64,000 bases of DNA from Acytostelium subglobosum LB1. Taxonomy: Eukaryota; Evosea; Eumycetozoa; Acytosteliales; Acytosteliaceae. The position numbers and the translations under genes were made by a program. Positions within the stretch are counted from its first letter, which is position 1, and each line of letters opens with the position of its first letter. The stretch spans positions 77,686 through 141,685 of the forward strand of contig NW_012236525.1 in the NCBI RefSeq assembly GCF_000787575.1, in the 5' to 3' direction. A model generated the notes under the pieces. It did no database searches, had not been told where the DNA came from, and saw only the letters and a program-made list of their open reading frames with translations. Shown here piece by piece: positions 33,618 to 46,200 of this stretch.

Positions 33618-36600
33618 CCTCTGTTGAGACTATGGGTGTCAATTGAACCTCTGGTATTACAATAACACCTCCATTACTCTTGTTCATTCCTGCTTTACCC
33701 TTCTTGCTCAAGGCCATGTCCTCTTCGGGCAAGGAACCATATACACCCTCCTTGGCAAGTCTTCTGAGCACTTGGGAGTTCTGTGGACCGGTCTCGTCAA
33801 CCAGCCACGACAGTAGGCCATCGGTCTTCTGGAGAAGGTTATGTGGTGTATCAAACTCGGAGATGCGACCTGCATCCAGGACCATGATACGGTTGGAGTC
33901 CATGATTGTGTTGAGACGATGAGCAATTGTAAGAATGGTGCAGTCGGAGAACTTGGCACGCACAGTCTGTTGGATCAGCGCATCGGTGTTGGAGTCGACA
34001 CTGGCAGTGGCCTCGTCCAGCACCAAGATCTTTGGCTTTCTCAGCAGCGCACGACCAAGACAGATGAGCTGGCGTTGACCAACGGACCAATTGTCACCAT
34101 TCTCAGTGACCTTGCACTGCAGACCGCCCTCCATGGCCTTGACTACGGGGTGCAGTTGGATGTTCTCCAACAGATCCCAGAGATCATCGTCAGTGTACTC
34201 ATTGAATGGGTCTAAGTTCTCGCGCAGTGTGCCACTGAACAGGACTGGATCTTGTGGAATGATTGAGAGGTTGCGCCTCAAGTCCTTGAGACCGTAGATT
34301 GAGATGTCTTTGCCATCGATCAAGATTCTTCCCTCGGAAGCCTCGATCAAACGGAAAAGTGCCAGCACGATTGAACTCTTGCCAGCGCCAGTCCTGCCAA
34401 CAATACCAATCTTCTCCTTTGGCTTGATCTCGCAGCTGATTCCCTTGAGCACTGGGTCCAATCCCTCACGGTATCTCATTACCAGGTTGTCAAAGGTGAT
34501 GCCTCCGTGCTGTGGCCAGTCGGCGGATGGACGGCTCTCCTTGATGATCTGCTTGGCTTCGACTGGACCCTTGGTGTAGTGGACGATTCTCTCGACACTG
34601 TTCATCTTGGTCTCGGTCATGGCCGCCTGAAGTGTGGCCTTGTTCAAGTTGTTGGTGACTGACAATGAGTATGATAGTGCAAGACCAACGCTACCAATGG
34701 CCAGTGTGCTCTTGTCCAGTGTTACAAAGAGGGCTGTGAAGAAGATGACCAAGTTGCCCAGCAGATCGAGACGCAGTCCAAGCCATTGTTGCATTGCTTG
34801 CAGGGTCAGGTATGCCTGGTTGTTGGCGTCCAACAGCTTGTGGTTGTGAAGAACGTTCTTGTCTTGTGTCCTGTACGCGCGGATAGTGGCGACACCGTTG
34901 AGAGTCTCAGAGAAGTGAGCAAAGATTGGCGAACGACTGATCGACTCGAGACGCTGCAGCTCACGAGAGGTGTGACGGTAGAAGTTCTGCAAGATGTAAA
35001 AGATAACCATGATTGGTGCCATGGGAATGAGCAAGAATGGAATGAAGATGGCAATGATGATGATAGTCGCCACAACAGACAAGAAGAAGTTGATGTACTG
35101 CGAGAGTGATGGGGCGATAAGACTGTCCACACTGTCCATGTCGCGAGTGAATCGATTGAGAATGCGACCCATTGGTGTCGTGTCAAAGAACCACATTGGT
35201 GCGCGAAGCAGGGAGTTGAACAACTGCTCGTGCAGTGCCTTGCCAGCGCGCACAGTGTATGTGAAGTAGGCAAAGTTACGCAGACCGGCCACAATGACAG
35301 AGAACAATCCAATGCCGATAAAGATGTACAGATACTGATCATTTGTGAGTGATGCCTTGCCTGGGATTCTTGTGTCGTCCGACCACTTTGACAGCCACCA
35401 GTTGAGCACTGTCGACGAGCCAATGTCCAGAAGGAAGCCAACAAAGACCATAGAGAACAGACCACCACCGCCAGCCGTGAAGTACTTGATATACATCCAG
35501 ATGGACACGGCGCCCTCCTCACGCTCCTCTTGCTGCACGAGTGTGCCGTCCTTGTTCTTGAGCTCGACCTTCTCCTTGGGCTTGGTCTTCTCCTCGATGA
35601 TGATCTCCTCCTCGACGCCATCCTCACCAGCGTCGCTGCTGCTGGCGTCCTCAATGCCGTACTCCTCAAGTTGTTTGGAGAAAGCTTGCTTGGACTCCAT
35701 GATCTGGGTGTAGGTGCCGCGCTCGGCGATGGAGCCGTCCTTCATCACCAACACTTCGTCGGCGTATGGCAGGTACTGCAGCTGGTTTGCTGCGAGAATG
35801 ACGGTCTTTTCCTTGAGCATTCCGTTGATGCACTTATGGAACAGATGCTTGCTGACGTGAGTGTCGACGGCTGACAATGGGTCGTCCAGGATGTAGATGT
35901 CGGCGTCGTTGTAGACAGCTCTGGCGATGGACACACGCTGCTTCTGTCCTCCAGACAGGTTGACTCCACGCTCTCCAATCTCCACGTCGTCGCCCTGTGG
36001 GAACAACTCAATGTCGCGCTGGAGTGCGCACACTTCGATGACGCGGTTGTAACGCTCCTCATCGTATGGTTGACCAAAGAGGATGTTGTTCTTGAGTGAT
36101 GCGTTGATGATCCAGGCTTGCTGGGCGACGTAGGCGATCCTGCCCTTGATGTGCTGAGTGCCCGCGGTCCTCTCCATCTCACCGAGGACGGCTTGGATGA
36201 GTGAGGACTTGCCACTGCCGACTGAGCCGACCACGACGGTCAAGCTCTTGCCCGAGACACTGAGGTTGATGTTGTGAAGTTTGAATGACTCCTCCTTTTC
36301 GTTGTTCCAGGAGAAGCTGGCGCCCTCCAAGTGAACACCATTGGGCTTGCCATCGTTAGCATCTGATTGAACATTCTCCTCCATCTCTGGGAGCAGCAGG
36401 AATTCGGTTACTCTCTGCGCGGCGATCTGAAGCTGGACACCAAAGGCGACGATGATTGGAAGGAATGCCAGGGGCATACGCAAGATGTTGATGTATGCCA
36501 CTGCGGCAAAGATATCACCAGCATTTGTCGAGTCCTTGGTCTTGAAGTATGTCGTGAAGACAAGAATAGATACAATTGTTGGGAGTGATGAGACGAAGAA

Positions 36601-37868
36601 GATCAGTCCAGCTCTCTGTTGTTGTGTTTGATTGATTGATTGAGTGAGTGAGAGTTTGGTTAGTGGATGTGGACGAGTGGACGATGTCCTAGGACATACT
36701 TACAATGTGAGAGAATGATAACAACTTGGCGACCTCAGCGGCACGTCGGTCCATGACACGCTTGGCAAAGCTGTCCTCCCAGGCATAGAGCTTGATCACT
36801 TTGATCGCTTGAAGGATCTCGTTGGTGGCCTTGACACGACCGTCTGTGTATCTGACCAGTGCACGACGAATACCAACCAATCGCTTGGCGGCAATACCAT
36901 TGAGTGGGAAGGTGATGATCATGAAGGCAAAGCCAATGAATGTCGGCCAACCAATAGAGAAGTAGAGCAGGATGACACAGGCAATGATCTGGAACGGTGC
37001 AAACACACCATTGTTGATCAGCAGGAACACCTCAGTCATTCTCTGAGCATCGTTACTCATCAGATTGACGATCTGGCCTGGTGACGTCTTGGCACGAGAT
37101 GAGTTACTCAGCTTCAACGACTTCTTATATACATCACAGACGATAACAGATCTCATCTAAGTATGATTGATTGAATGATTGAGGTAATATGAGTTAGTGG
37201 AATGATCTCAATGAATGATTGTCCAATCTTGGGACACTTACATAGTCTCCAACTCTTGCAGATATCATGTTGGCTTGATATAAACAGAATGAACCAATCA
37301 TGGCAGCTCCAAACATTGAGATGGAGTAATAGTAGCCCATGTTTGGATCGAGTCCAGGCTTACCAACACGTGATTCAACGACAAAGTTGACCATACGCTT
37401 CAACAGCTCAGGTCCAACAAACTGCGACGCAGCATAAATAGCATAGAATATCCAACTCACTGTGAAGTAAGGTCCAAACGCACGAATTGCTGCAGATTGA
37501 TATGATGGTCTATGAGTGATTGATTGATTGAGTGAGTGAGCGAGTTAGTATGATTGATTGAATGATTGAATGATTGGATGATTGAATGATACATACTTTG
37601 GCTTGACCTTCTCCTTCTCCCATTGTTCACCAAGCTTCTTGGTTAAGTAGTCGGCCGTATCGAATGAGGCCAAGTTCCAGATATGACGATGTTCCAATAC
37701 ATTCCTATAACAGAACCAAACGAAACTGTTTGCCCAGTCCCATGTCATCTTTGAAATGAAGTTTGCCTTCTCCTCCGGACTGTCATGTCCGCCGAACCCC
37801 TTCACGGCGGCTCTCTCCTTAGTCCTCCTCTTACCCGCTTCCTCTTTAGTTTCTTTAAGTTTAGTCAT
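33469..37868 (-). CDS. ABC transporter, subfamily C (MRP type), 1379 aa
   Basis: Four exons: 37597..37868, 37242..37509, 36704..37156, 33469..36615. The short N-terminal cytosolic region (no TMD0) is followed by TMD1, NBD1, TMD2, NBD2. NBD1: Walker [10 protein letters not shown] at 461-469, signature LSGGQ at 551-555, Walker B ILDD at about 573-576, where Asp replaces the catalytic Glu as is usual in ABCC NBD1. NBD2: Walker [10 protein letters not shown] near 1070, signature SVGQRQ near 1175 and Walker [13 protein letters not shown]. An acidic/Lys linker joins the halves, and the tail is Asn/Thr/Ser-rich with a nine-to-ten Asn run. ABCC proteins export glutathione or glucuronide conjugates and organic anions across plasma or vacuolar membranes. 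Only NBD2 is expected to hydrolyse ATP efficiently. Confidence 0.95.
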
Positions 37869-38990
37869 TAATTATCTATTTATATATAAATATATATTAA
37901 TGTTTATATATATATGTATATATAACTATTATAATATATAGACTGATCAGACAGTCTTTGGGTATTTATATCTCTCTCTTGAGTAAAGGATAGGATAAGA
38001 GAGAGCGTAAGAAACGAAGTGTGATGACGATGTTATGAGGTATCAGTCAGTGTCTGTCAAAGACCTTGGGTATCGGGGGGTATATTGTTAAAGCCAAGTA
38101 ATCAAGGAGTCATTGATTGAATGAATGGATGAATGAAAGTTGATGGATGAATAGATGAGGAGGAGGAGCAACAACAATATGTTATGTTGGTGAGCAGCAG
38201 CATAGGGGTAAACAATCGACCATTCCACAATGAGGCCGACCATTCATTCATTCATTCATTAACAACATTCAGATGTATGTAAGGGGAGAGAGAGGGAGAG
38301 CGTACGCGCGCAGGCCTGTCCAAGCCGCGTCGGGATATGATGTGGTGAATGTTGAGAATTGTCATCATGCTCACACAGGAATGATGAATTCCCAGGTGAG
38401 TTGTGTGTAAAGTGAAGATGTGCGACGTTGTTTTGTTTGTCGACTTTCGTACACACGAATGAGCATTGTTTCGATATCTTTTGTCTTGAATCACGCGGTT
38501 CTCTAATACTAAATACACACACAGATAATTATTCCATGGACTTGTCTACAAAGTGTCTCTTTGAACTTCGAGATATTAATAAAGTAATCGATCAATCACG
38601 ATCACTTTGTCATCACAATTTAGAGATTGTGATCAATTCATTCATCATTGTAAACAATTAATGATGGATTGATTGATTGTCTTTTGGTAATGATCGACAT
38701 TGATCTTTATCAATGATGAATGGTTGAATGGAAGAAGCTTCCATCGACAATATAAATACATTGCCTTGATGAGTCAATGTGTGTGTCCTTCAATATAATG
38801 ATGAAGCCGCGATGACTCAGCAGAGCAAGTGTGATAAAGTGTACATTGTATTTACATCAATCAATCAAACATTGTTGAGATGAGTTGGATTGAGTTGAGT
38901 TGAGTTGGATTGTAGATGATGGATTGGCCAAAGTTGAGGGAGGCTTGGACATGTCGACGTCGTCGTCGTTGCCAAGACGGGAGTATCTGT
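37869..38990. other. Spacer upstream of ABCC gene
   Basis: No gene established. It contains AT-rich leader DNA of the ABCC gene, GA-rich stretches and TGAATGAATG tracts. A short frame beginning with ATG at about 38534 (MDLSTKCLFELRDINKVIDQ) has some protein-like character but no recognised homology. Confidence 0.4.
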
Positions 38991-39683
38991 TCAGTGCTTC
39001 TTGTTGTTGTTGAATGGTCCGCCATTGGCAGACATGGTGGTGAGATGTGTTTCCAACTCAGACTTGGAGAAGCCCAACTTCTCAAAGAATGTGGACGGCA
39101 GTTCGATTGGCTGCTTGGAGATGGCATCGACGGCAACCATGCCCACCTCTACCAAGGCGATTGGTTTGAATGTGGCGCCAGTCGGCTGGTCAAGATGGAA
39201 TGTCTCACCAACGTGATGCTCGACAATGCTCTGGGGAAAGTCTGAGCTGCCAATGGGCACCAACGAGCGAATGCGATGACACATGCGGAAGCCACAGCGA
39301 CTCCTCTCTCCAAATCCACTCTCCACGATCAGATCATCAAACAATTCGCCATTATTCAAGTACTGTGCAGAGATATCACCAATCAACAATTGAACAGAGA
39401 ATGGTCCTTTCTTTGGCATCAGATTCCTCTCTGACAATCCTATCTGTCGCAAACAATCAACTCTAGCCTCTTAATGAATGAATGATTGATTGAATGGTTG
39501 GATTGAATGATTGAGTGAGTGATCTTGTACCTGTTTGTGTGTATGATATATGTACATACCATGAATGATCTTGATGACTGAAGCATGATCTAGATGTGAC
39601 ATGTAGTTCAAGTCATTAATGTTAACTTTACGTTGAAAGACATGAAAGTATTTAGATAGTGCATTCAGTTGTATTCTTGGCAT
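38991..39683 (-). CDS. Hotdog-fold acyl-CoA thioesterase-like protein, 200 aa
   Basis: Two exons, 39560..39683 and 38991..39469, joined in phase 1. Residues 15-60 (FQRKVNINDLNYMSHLDHAS then IIHEARVDCLRQIG) match the opening of 4HBT-type hotdog proteins, whose pattern is a strand, then DxDxxGHVNNxxY, then a long helix with EAR. The later strands DDLIVESGFGERSRCGFRMC and PIALVEVGMVAVDAISKQPI fit the remaining sheet. The usual catalytic Asp in DxDxxxH is read here as DLNYMSH, so catalysis needs proof. Members hydrolyse acyl-CoA or other thioesters. There is no targeting signal beyond a possible weak N-terminal amphipathic segment. Confidence 0.78.
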
Positions 39684-40144
39684 TCTCTCTCACTCTTCCG
39701 ATATTATTGGTGTAACAATCTTGATATGTTAGTATATCTATCTATATATTTGTTTATATTGTTTGTTTGATTGATTGTTTGTTTGTTTGCTTGATTGATT
39801 ATCTGTAGACTGAGTCAATTTCAAATTCAACTTATTGATCAATCAAATCTTTCACAAGATTGTTCTTTTGAATGTTTTTCAAACAGTGAATAGCCAATCA
39901 TCCATGAACCAACATCCTTTTTATTTCCCCAAGTTCAACTAATATTTAAACAACACAACTTGACTGACATGAGTAGATGATTGACTAATTGATTGACTAA
40001 TTGATAGAGAAGAATAAGAATGCTCCATCTTATTATATTAATATAACCTAACATACGTAGGAAACAAGATATTAATTACTTGGTCACCCATATGACCAAG
40101 ATGCACTGAAGTGTGCTGTGAAGATAGAGTTGGGTGCTTATTAT
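39684..40144. other. Spacer between thioesterase gene and transposon
   Basis: AT-rich DNA with TTGTTTGATTGATT tracts. No gene seen. Confidence 0.4.
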
Positions 40145-40192
40145 TGAACAACAACACTTGATTGCTGCTAAGGTTAGCTTGGGTTCTGCAGG
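40145..40192. repeat. Left terminal inverted repeat of the transposon
   Basis: TGAACAA, then TTGCTGCTAAGG, then CTGCAGGG. Relative to the right end it carries about 5 extra bases before and 10 extra bases after the TTGCTGCTAAGGTT core. Confidence 0.7.
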
Positions 40193-40323
40193 GTTCAACG
40201 GGTGTTGTGGGTGGATTCTTCAAATATTTGTTTTGGAATCCAAGGTCCGACCCGTGATGACCCTTTGCAACCTCCAACATAGTAATAGCGACCAATTAAT
40301 ACATATATATAATACAACATCTG

Positions 40324-41336
40324 ATGTCTGAGGAGCTAACCCAGTTAATAGTCACCAGAGTTAAGCAAGCAGGTGTCAAATGCTTCTTCTGCGGTACTGA
40401 GTTGGATATCTGGGTCTTGGGCAAACACCTGCCCGTGTGCGCCAAACTGTGTTACAATATCATCATTGATATGTTCCAGACTAAAGAATCACAGGAGGAG
40501 ACTCACACGTTGAGGCTGCGTATAGAGGAGTTAGAGGGAATCATCAAGTCATTATCGCAACAACAACAACAACAACCACAGCCACAACAACAACAGCCAC
40601 AACAACAACAGCCACAACAACAACAGCCACAACCAACATCGTTGTCATCAACACTCACGCTTCAGCAAATGAAGACGCCAACCAAACAAGGTGCGGCAGA
40701 GAACAATAGAGAGCTGATGAATATCACACATACCAAGAAGTTGATGGATGGAGAGACTAGCAAACAAACCAAGTGCTTCCTGCATTCCAACGTTCGAGAC
40801 CCAACCAATCCCAACCGGATTATAGTAGAGGCGACTTGCAATTCACCAGAGAACAAGATCGAGAAGAAGATCATTGTCTACTATGGCGACCAAAAAATGA
40901 TGATGTGCAGTGTTGGACATATTACAAACCATACCAGGTCAATGCCCTATTTGAAGCTTGCTGTACCTGCGATTGGAGAACACGATCCAGAGAAGCCTAT
41001 CATTGGAGATTCTGTCCAACATTGCCAGAACTGTTCAAAGGGTTGTTCTCGCATCTTGAAGTGTTGCCATCCAGACAGCACGTTTGGCGTCTTTGTATAC
41101 TTCTGTCGATGGAACTGCCTTGTCGAGTATCTAACCAACAAACGAGAGAAATGGACTCAATGGTGCGAAGCGAACACCGGTATCTCCAGCAGGGCAACGA
41201 TAGATATCGACGATAATGCGATGTCAACAACTACATCACCACCCATCCCAGCACCCAGCCCAGCAGCACCAAGCCCAGCAATAACCAAACCAGTGTCTAA
41301 ATCAAAGGCCAAGAAAGCAGCTGCAACACCAACACC

Positions 41337-41368
<32 letters not shown>

Positions 41369-41418
41369 GGAGGAACAATAAGAGGAAGAACAATACCCTT
41401 GAAGAAGGTGAAGAATAA
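40324..41418 (+). CDS. Transposon ORF1: Cys/His zinc-finger protein, 364 aa
   Basis: It starts MSEELTQLIVTRVKQAGVKC. Residues 20-39 form a C-x2-C-x11-H-x4-C zinc finger (CFFCGTELDIWVLGKHLPVC). A Gln/Pro-rich tract (about 80-105) follows, then a Cys-rich segment (HCQNCSKGCSRILKCCHPDS and CRWNC, about 235-265) and a Pro/Ser/Ala then poly-Thr C-terminus encoded by an (ACA)n microsatellite. In this transposon class a DNA-binding protein partners with the transposase, either as a separate protein or as its N-terminal part. The frame ends 20 bases into the transposase frame. The MSEELTQ start lies about 180 bases inside the left terminal repeat. Confidence 0.75.
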
Positions 41419-42496
41419 ATATGCTGCCAGCAAGCTAAGTCCATTAACTGACAAATGCCATACCCTCAACTCTGCACTTACAGATCAATGGTTCAACCAA
41501 GATGAAGAGTACACAAGTTACTTCAAGCTCTCCCATAGTCAAGTGTCTCAGCTCTGTGAGAAGCACTCTTTTGAACACAAGGACATGCTCGTCTTCCTCA
41601 TGAGGTGCCGCCACAACCTTCCCTGGTACATGATGGAGCGTGTGTTCCTATATCAATTGACAATCGCTCAGCTCAGGTACTCATTCACCAAGGTGTTCGA
41701 TAGATTGAAGTCGTACTGCCATGGGTACTTCCAGGATGTGGTTCACAATGGAGAGCTTCGAGACAATCATGCAGAAATATGGAAAGATGGTATTAAGCAC
41801 AATGTTCATCTCATTGTGGACGGGTCAGAGCAGAGGATTCAAGTGCCGCCACACAAGACGATCAAGGATCTTGTTTATTCTGGCAAGAAATCAATGTATT
41901 CTTTGGCAGTGTTGGTCATTTGCGATATACGTGGCAAGATCGTGTATGTAGGTAAGACAGAGGGAGGCGCCCAGCCTGACGTCTCGCTCTACAAGGATGC
42001 TGCACCTAGACTACAGGCTCTGTTCGATGAAGATATTGTCATTCTCGGTGACAAAGGATTCAAAGGAGGTCAGAAGTACTACACCAACACCATCACCCCC
42101 AAGATCAAGTCGGCTTCATTGATCGATCATATGGAGTACACAGACAAGATGATCAGAAAACGCACGCTCGATGAGCATCGCCTGCGTCAAGGAAAGGAGG
42201 CGACCAAGGTATCTAAGAAGTTGAAGGCATTGGAAGCCAAGGTCACCAAAGAAGGATTCGATGCCGAGCGTATCCTGAGAGAGAAAGATGAGAGCAATCG
42301 AATCAAGAAGGTGAGGATCATCATTGAGAATGTCTTTGGAGAGATGAAGAAATGGAACATATTGTCAGACACAATCAGATCACTTGGCGACCTTTCTGAC
42401 AACATTCAACGACACAACGCACTCTGGACAATTATCGCATATTTGACCAATATGTTCCACTCCTTTGGACGAGACGACGATTTCTTTAAGGTCTAA
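41399..42496 (+). CDS. Transposon ORF2: DDE transposase (DDE_Tnp_4 domain), about 365 aa
   Basis: The frame reads LKKVKNKYAASKLSPL and has no ATG near its 5' end; the upstream continuation runs back into the (CAA)n tract in a frame different from ORF1. Numbering from 41399: the DDE core shows LIVDGSEQ (Asp141), VILGDKGFKGG (Asp218) and IIIENVFGEMKKWNIL (Glu310), the classical DDE_Tnp_4 triad with YSGKK between the first two. A Lys/Glu-rich insertion of about 50 residues separates the second Asp from the Glu. An N-terminal helical segment (MMERVFLYQLTIAQLRY) resembles the helix-turn-helix preceding the catalytic core in this family. It could be expressed as an ORF1-ORF2 fusion by frameshift in the repeat, by splicing or from an internal start. 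Confidence 0.85.
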   Translation: MKKVKNKYAASKLSPLTDKCHTLNSALTDQWFNQDEEYTSYFKLSHSQVSQLCEKHSFEHKDMLVFLMRCRHNLPWYMMERVFLYQLTIAQLRYSFTKVFDRLKSYCHGYFQDVVHNGELRDNHAEIWKDGIKHNVHLIVDGSEQRIQVPPHKTIKDLVYSGKKSMYSLAVLVICDIRGKIVYVGKTEGGAQPDVSLYKDAAPRLQALFDEDIVILGDKGFKGGQKYYTNTITPKIKSASLIDHMEYTDKMIRKRTLDEHRLRQGKEATKVSKKLKALEAKVTKEGFDAERILREKDESNRIKKVRIIIENVFGEMKKWNILSDTIRSLGDLSDNIQRHNALWTIIAYLTNMFHSFGRDDDFFKV

Positions 42497-42689
42497 TTTA
42501 TCATACAACAACAACAACAACCACAACAACAACTACAACAACAACAATAAAAATATAAATATTTAATTAACATCAGATAAGGTTTGAAAGGGTTCCCCTT
42601 GCTGTTCCAAGGGTTGTCCAGGGTCGAACCAGCTCGAACCCAAGGATTGAGACCGCTGAAAAATGAATTCTCTGCGTAACCTTGACTAT

Positions 42690-42724
42690 CCCCTGCAGAA
42701 CCTTAGCAGCAACCAACTTGTTCA
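42690..42724. repeat. Right terminal inverted repeat of the transposon
   Basis: CCCTGCAGAACCTTAGCAGC followed by AACCAACTTGTTCA. It is the inverse complement of the left end apart from short indels. Confidence 0.7.
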
Positions 42725-43258
42725 CCGATCTTTAATTCAATCGATGAAACTTTAGTGATTTGTGTCATGTCTCATCCCCATTGATCAAAATGTAGGTAAA
42801 TGAGTGATTGATTGAAGGCACATGCATGAACCTCGAGGTAGCTCATTGATCGTTTGTTGAGCGAATCTGAAAAATCATGTGTCAGCTGCGTCATGTTTTG
42901 GGGTTCAACTCGCACTAAAAACAGCATTGTTGAGCCTTCGGTGAGGCTTGTCTATTCGTGCCCTCAACAGACTTTTGACATAACCTGTGTTGCTCCTGAT
43001 GACACTCACACCAGTGTTAATCGATCGTTCAACACCTGCAAACTACTGGATCATTAAGTCAAGTCCGACCAAACACACGTAGCCATGCGCATAGGCCACA
43101 CACTCCTCTGACCAACCAATCAGTCAATCATTCACAAACAAACCTTTCCACTCTACAATCAAACAAACAATCATCCATAATCAATCAAACAAACATATAA
43201 ACATACTCACTCACTCACTCAGTCACTTCACTCAATCACTCTTTACATTACACTCACA
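42725..43258. other. Spacer between transposon and 7TM gene
   Basis: No gene seen. It ends in an extended CAATCAAAC/CACTCACTCA leader typical of plus-strand genes in this genome. Confidence 0.4.
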
Positions 43259-46200
43259 ATGATGTCAATGATGTTGAGGACTCTCTTTGTTGTGATGGTG
43301 CTCTTGCTGGTTGGCTCAGAGACGTTGTCATCGGCATTCAGAGTGGAGCGTGCTGATGTGACCGTACGTCAATCAAATATACTGGGCGTGGACATGGAGT
43401 ATGCAACGATCGATGTAACATTCGACCGCGACTTGTATCTACAGACGGCCGTCACATGTCCCAATGATGCGTGTGCGGAACATCAGCTGCTAGGCCCCAT
43501 AGACTGTTCGTGTGACTACACCGACCCGAACAACTGTGGACATCCAGTGTCGAATGATCCCTCGTGCCCAAAATGCACCAACTTCACCAGAGCTTACTAC
43601 TCAACTGACGTGTGCAGCCAACACACTCCCTGGCAGGTCATCCATGCCAATCAAACATATCACTACACAAATCAATCATTCACCGAGGAAATGACCATGA
43701 GTGGATGGGTCGAGTTCCGTTACAAGGCAAACAACACATATTGTGAGGCCATCAGTGTAAGTCAGTCCCTCAAGTGGATGGAATGGTTCCATGTTCACTC
43801 ACTCACTCAATCATTCAATCAAACATTTAGGTGATCGTTTCAACAGAGATTGGTGATGATCTAACTTTGTTTCTCAATAATGATGGCTCGAACTTTGGAA
43901 GAAAGATTGGCCAGGACAGCGTGAACGCCCGCCAGCAATTGACTGTGTGTCCTTCGGACAATTCGCAGATGTGGGCGTATATCTGGGATTGGACCGTCGA
44001 CACATACTTCATTTGGATTCGTCCCAGTAGGGACATTGTGCCAATCTTCTCATTAACATTGCTCTCGGTGCCTGTATATCCGCCACCAGCCGTTCCAGTA
44101 GCCTGCGCGGCAGTCACACCCAATCACACATGTATAGTCGATGGCGAGGTGGTCAATGGAACGATGGATGGCGGCATGCCACAGTACTACACCTTTGAAG
44201 TCACGCACAACATGTCGCTCTCATTCGCCTGTCCCACGCTCATGGAGGACATCGATGTGTTCATCTCGGAGGATCCGACCTCTGCCTTCCCCAACCGCAC
44301 ACACTACACCTGGGCATTCTACCAAGTCTTTGATGATTATGGAACATTGGTGGTCGCTCCTCATTCCAATGGCACCGCTCGCATACTATACATCACAATC
44401 GTTAGCGAGTTGGCGACGGGCTTCATCTGCACCTTCTCATCCAAGGCGCCCATTTGGAAAGATGCACTCGTTGACCAATATGCCAAGGGTGGCACATTCA
44501 ACCTTCAGGGCACAGCCCGAGTGCAGCATCCAGATGGAGAGTACTATCACCGGGTGTTCTACGATGATAATGGACCATTCACAATCTTGTTCCCACGACA
44601 GGACAACAATCCACTGTGGCCTGTCCCAACCATATTCTCTCAGATCGATCTGTCACTGGGCCTGCAGTATCAGAGCACAATAACGATTCGCGATGCGACC
44701 AATTCACCCAAGCCACGATCATTCCAAGCTGCCTTTATCCTGTCCTATCGCAAGGAGGACCTGTCCATTGTGCTCAGCAACCTGACAGAGATCCTCAACT
44801 CCAAGATTGACTTCCTTAACATCATTGTTGACGCTGATGGAAATGTAAGTGTCGTCAGATGGGACTATCCCAGCCCAAACCTCGGCCCAAGCCCATGCTA
44901 ACCTAACACACTCAATCAATCAGGCACTTGATCTACGTGGCGTACCATTGACATTGGCACAGCAGAGTTGCAACTATACTGCGTTTGAATCGATTGTGGA
45001 CAAGATCAAGGCCATTGGATCAGTGATGTACAACACGACTTCATTCAATGAGCTCATGAGCAACAGGTATCAGGCGGACATCTACACGATGAGCAATGAT
45101 TGGGTGGGTTGCACAGCGCAGGCCAACTCACTGCTGGCCACGGAGACGGTCACCACGACTGTCGCCACCAAAGCCTGTCCATACAGCGATGATAGCGTTG
45201 AATTCAACAACGACCCATGTTGCCACTCGCCTGGCAAAACATTCTTCCAGTGCTGTGTGCCCCGCAACGTGACCGTCGTCACCAACGCTGTTGTCGGCGT
45301 TCGTAATGACCTGATCAGCAAGCAATGCTCCAGCACTGGCTGCACTGCATCAGTATTGAGCGACTACCAACGATCACTTGGCGATATTGACCATGGCGGA
45401 TGCCCACTCACCACCTCGCAGGACTACCAAAAATTCCTCGAGGCAACGGCCAACACACTGCGCTACTGCCAGGCACAAGTACTACGCGTTGTCTACTGCA
45501 GTGACGACAATGACTGCGCATCAGTCGTGGGTGGCTCGTGCAACATGTACACGCGACGCTGCGAAGCGCCTGCGGCGGTCCAAGACCAGGAGTACGTGCG
45601 ATGCGTGATAAACTCATCTTCGTCCGAGGTGCAGATGTCCATCCGCCTGCTGATAGGCCTCGAGGGCAACAGCACAATTGATGAGTTGGTCGATGGTATG
45701 GTGTACGTGTCGTCCAATGTGGAAGACTGCGTGTCGTACACAGGCATCCAGTATCGAATCAAGTACACATACACGTCGAAGGACCAGTCCCATGGAATCA
45801 ACAATTACTACCCTGTCGTGCCTCTTTGCTACGACACCAAGTCATGTGTCGTCCAGCACGACACCGGTCTGGACGGATCGATCGGTGGCTTCTACTACCA
45901 GCCAATCTCCATGAACAGCTCAACATGTTCACAACAGATGAACTGTCGCCACTGCCCACTGGGTGATACTGCCTGTCTCGCAACATGCTCTGCAAGTCCC
46001 AAAGAATTCTGCGGCCACTGCACAAACAATCTAACGCGATGCCACGTGTTCAGCCAGTACACAAACGTCACCGAGTGCAATGCCTCCAATCAAGTGTGTC
46101 TGTTGCCCAATGGCAAGTACGTCCCGGACCTCTCGCCAAGTGATTGCCAGAAGCGCGGCGCATGTAGCCATGATTGTGGCCGCCAATGCGCCGGCCCCTT

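Larger units (their letters stand above)
40145..42724 (+). mobile_element. DDE_Tnp_4-type DNA transposon (PIF/Harbinger-ISL2EU-like), about 2.6 kb, with terminal inverted repeats
   Basis: The ends share inverted sequence: TTGCTGCTAAGG is found at 40163-40174 and, as its complement, at 42701-42712, with CTGCAGGG/CCCTGCAG just inside and TGAACAA (40145-40151) matched by TTGTTCA (42718-42724) just outside. Inside lie two plus-strand frames: a zinc-finger protein (40324..41418) and a DDE transposase (ending 42496). All three catalytic residues are present. The element sits in spacer DNA between two host genes. Exact ends and target-site duplication could not be fixed by eye. Autonomous activity is possible if the two frames are expressed together or separately. 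Confidence 0.8.

Noticed and set aside
42585-42640. tRNA-like GGTCGAACC and CTCGAACCC motifs
   Set aside because: No cloverleaf can be drawn around them, and they lie within the right end of the transposon.
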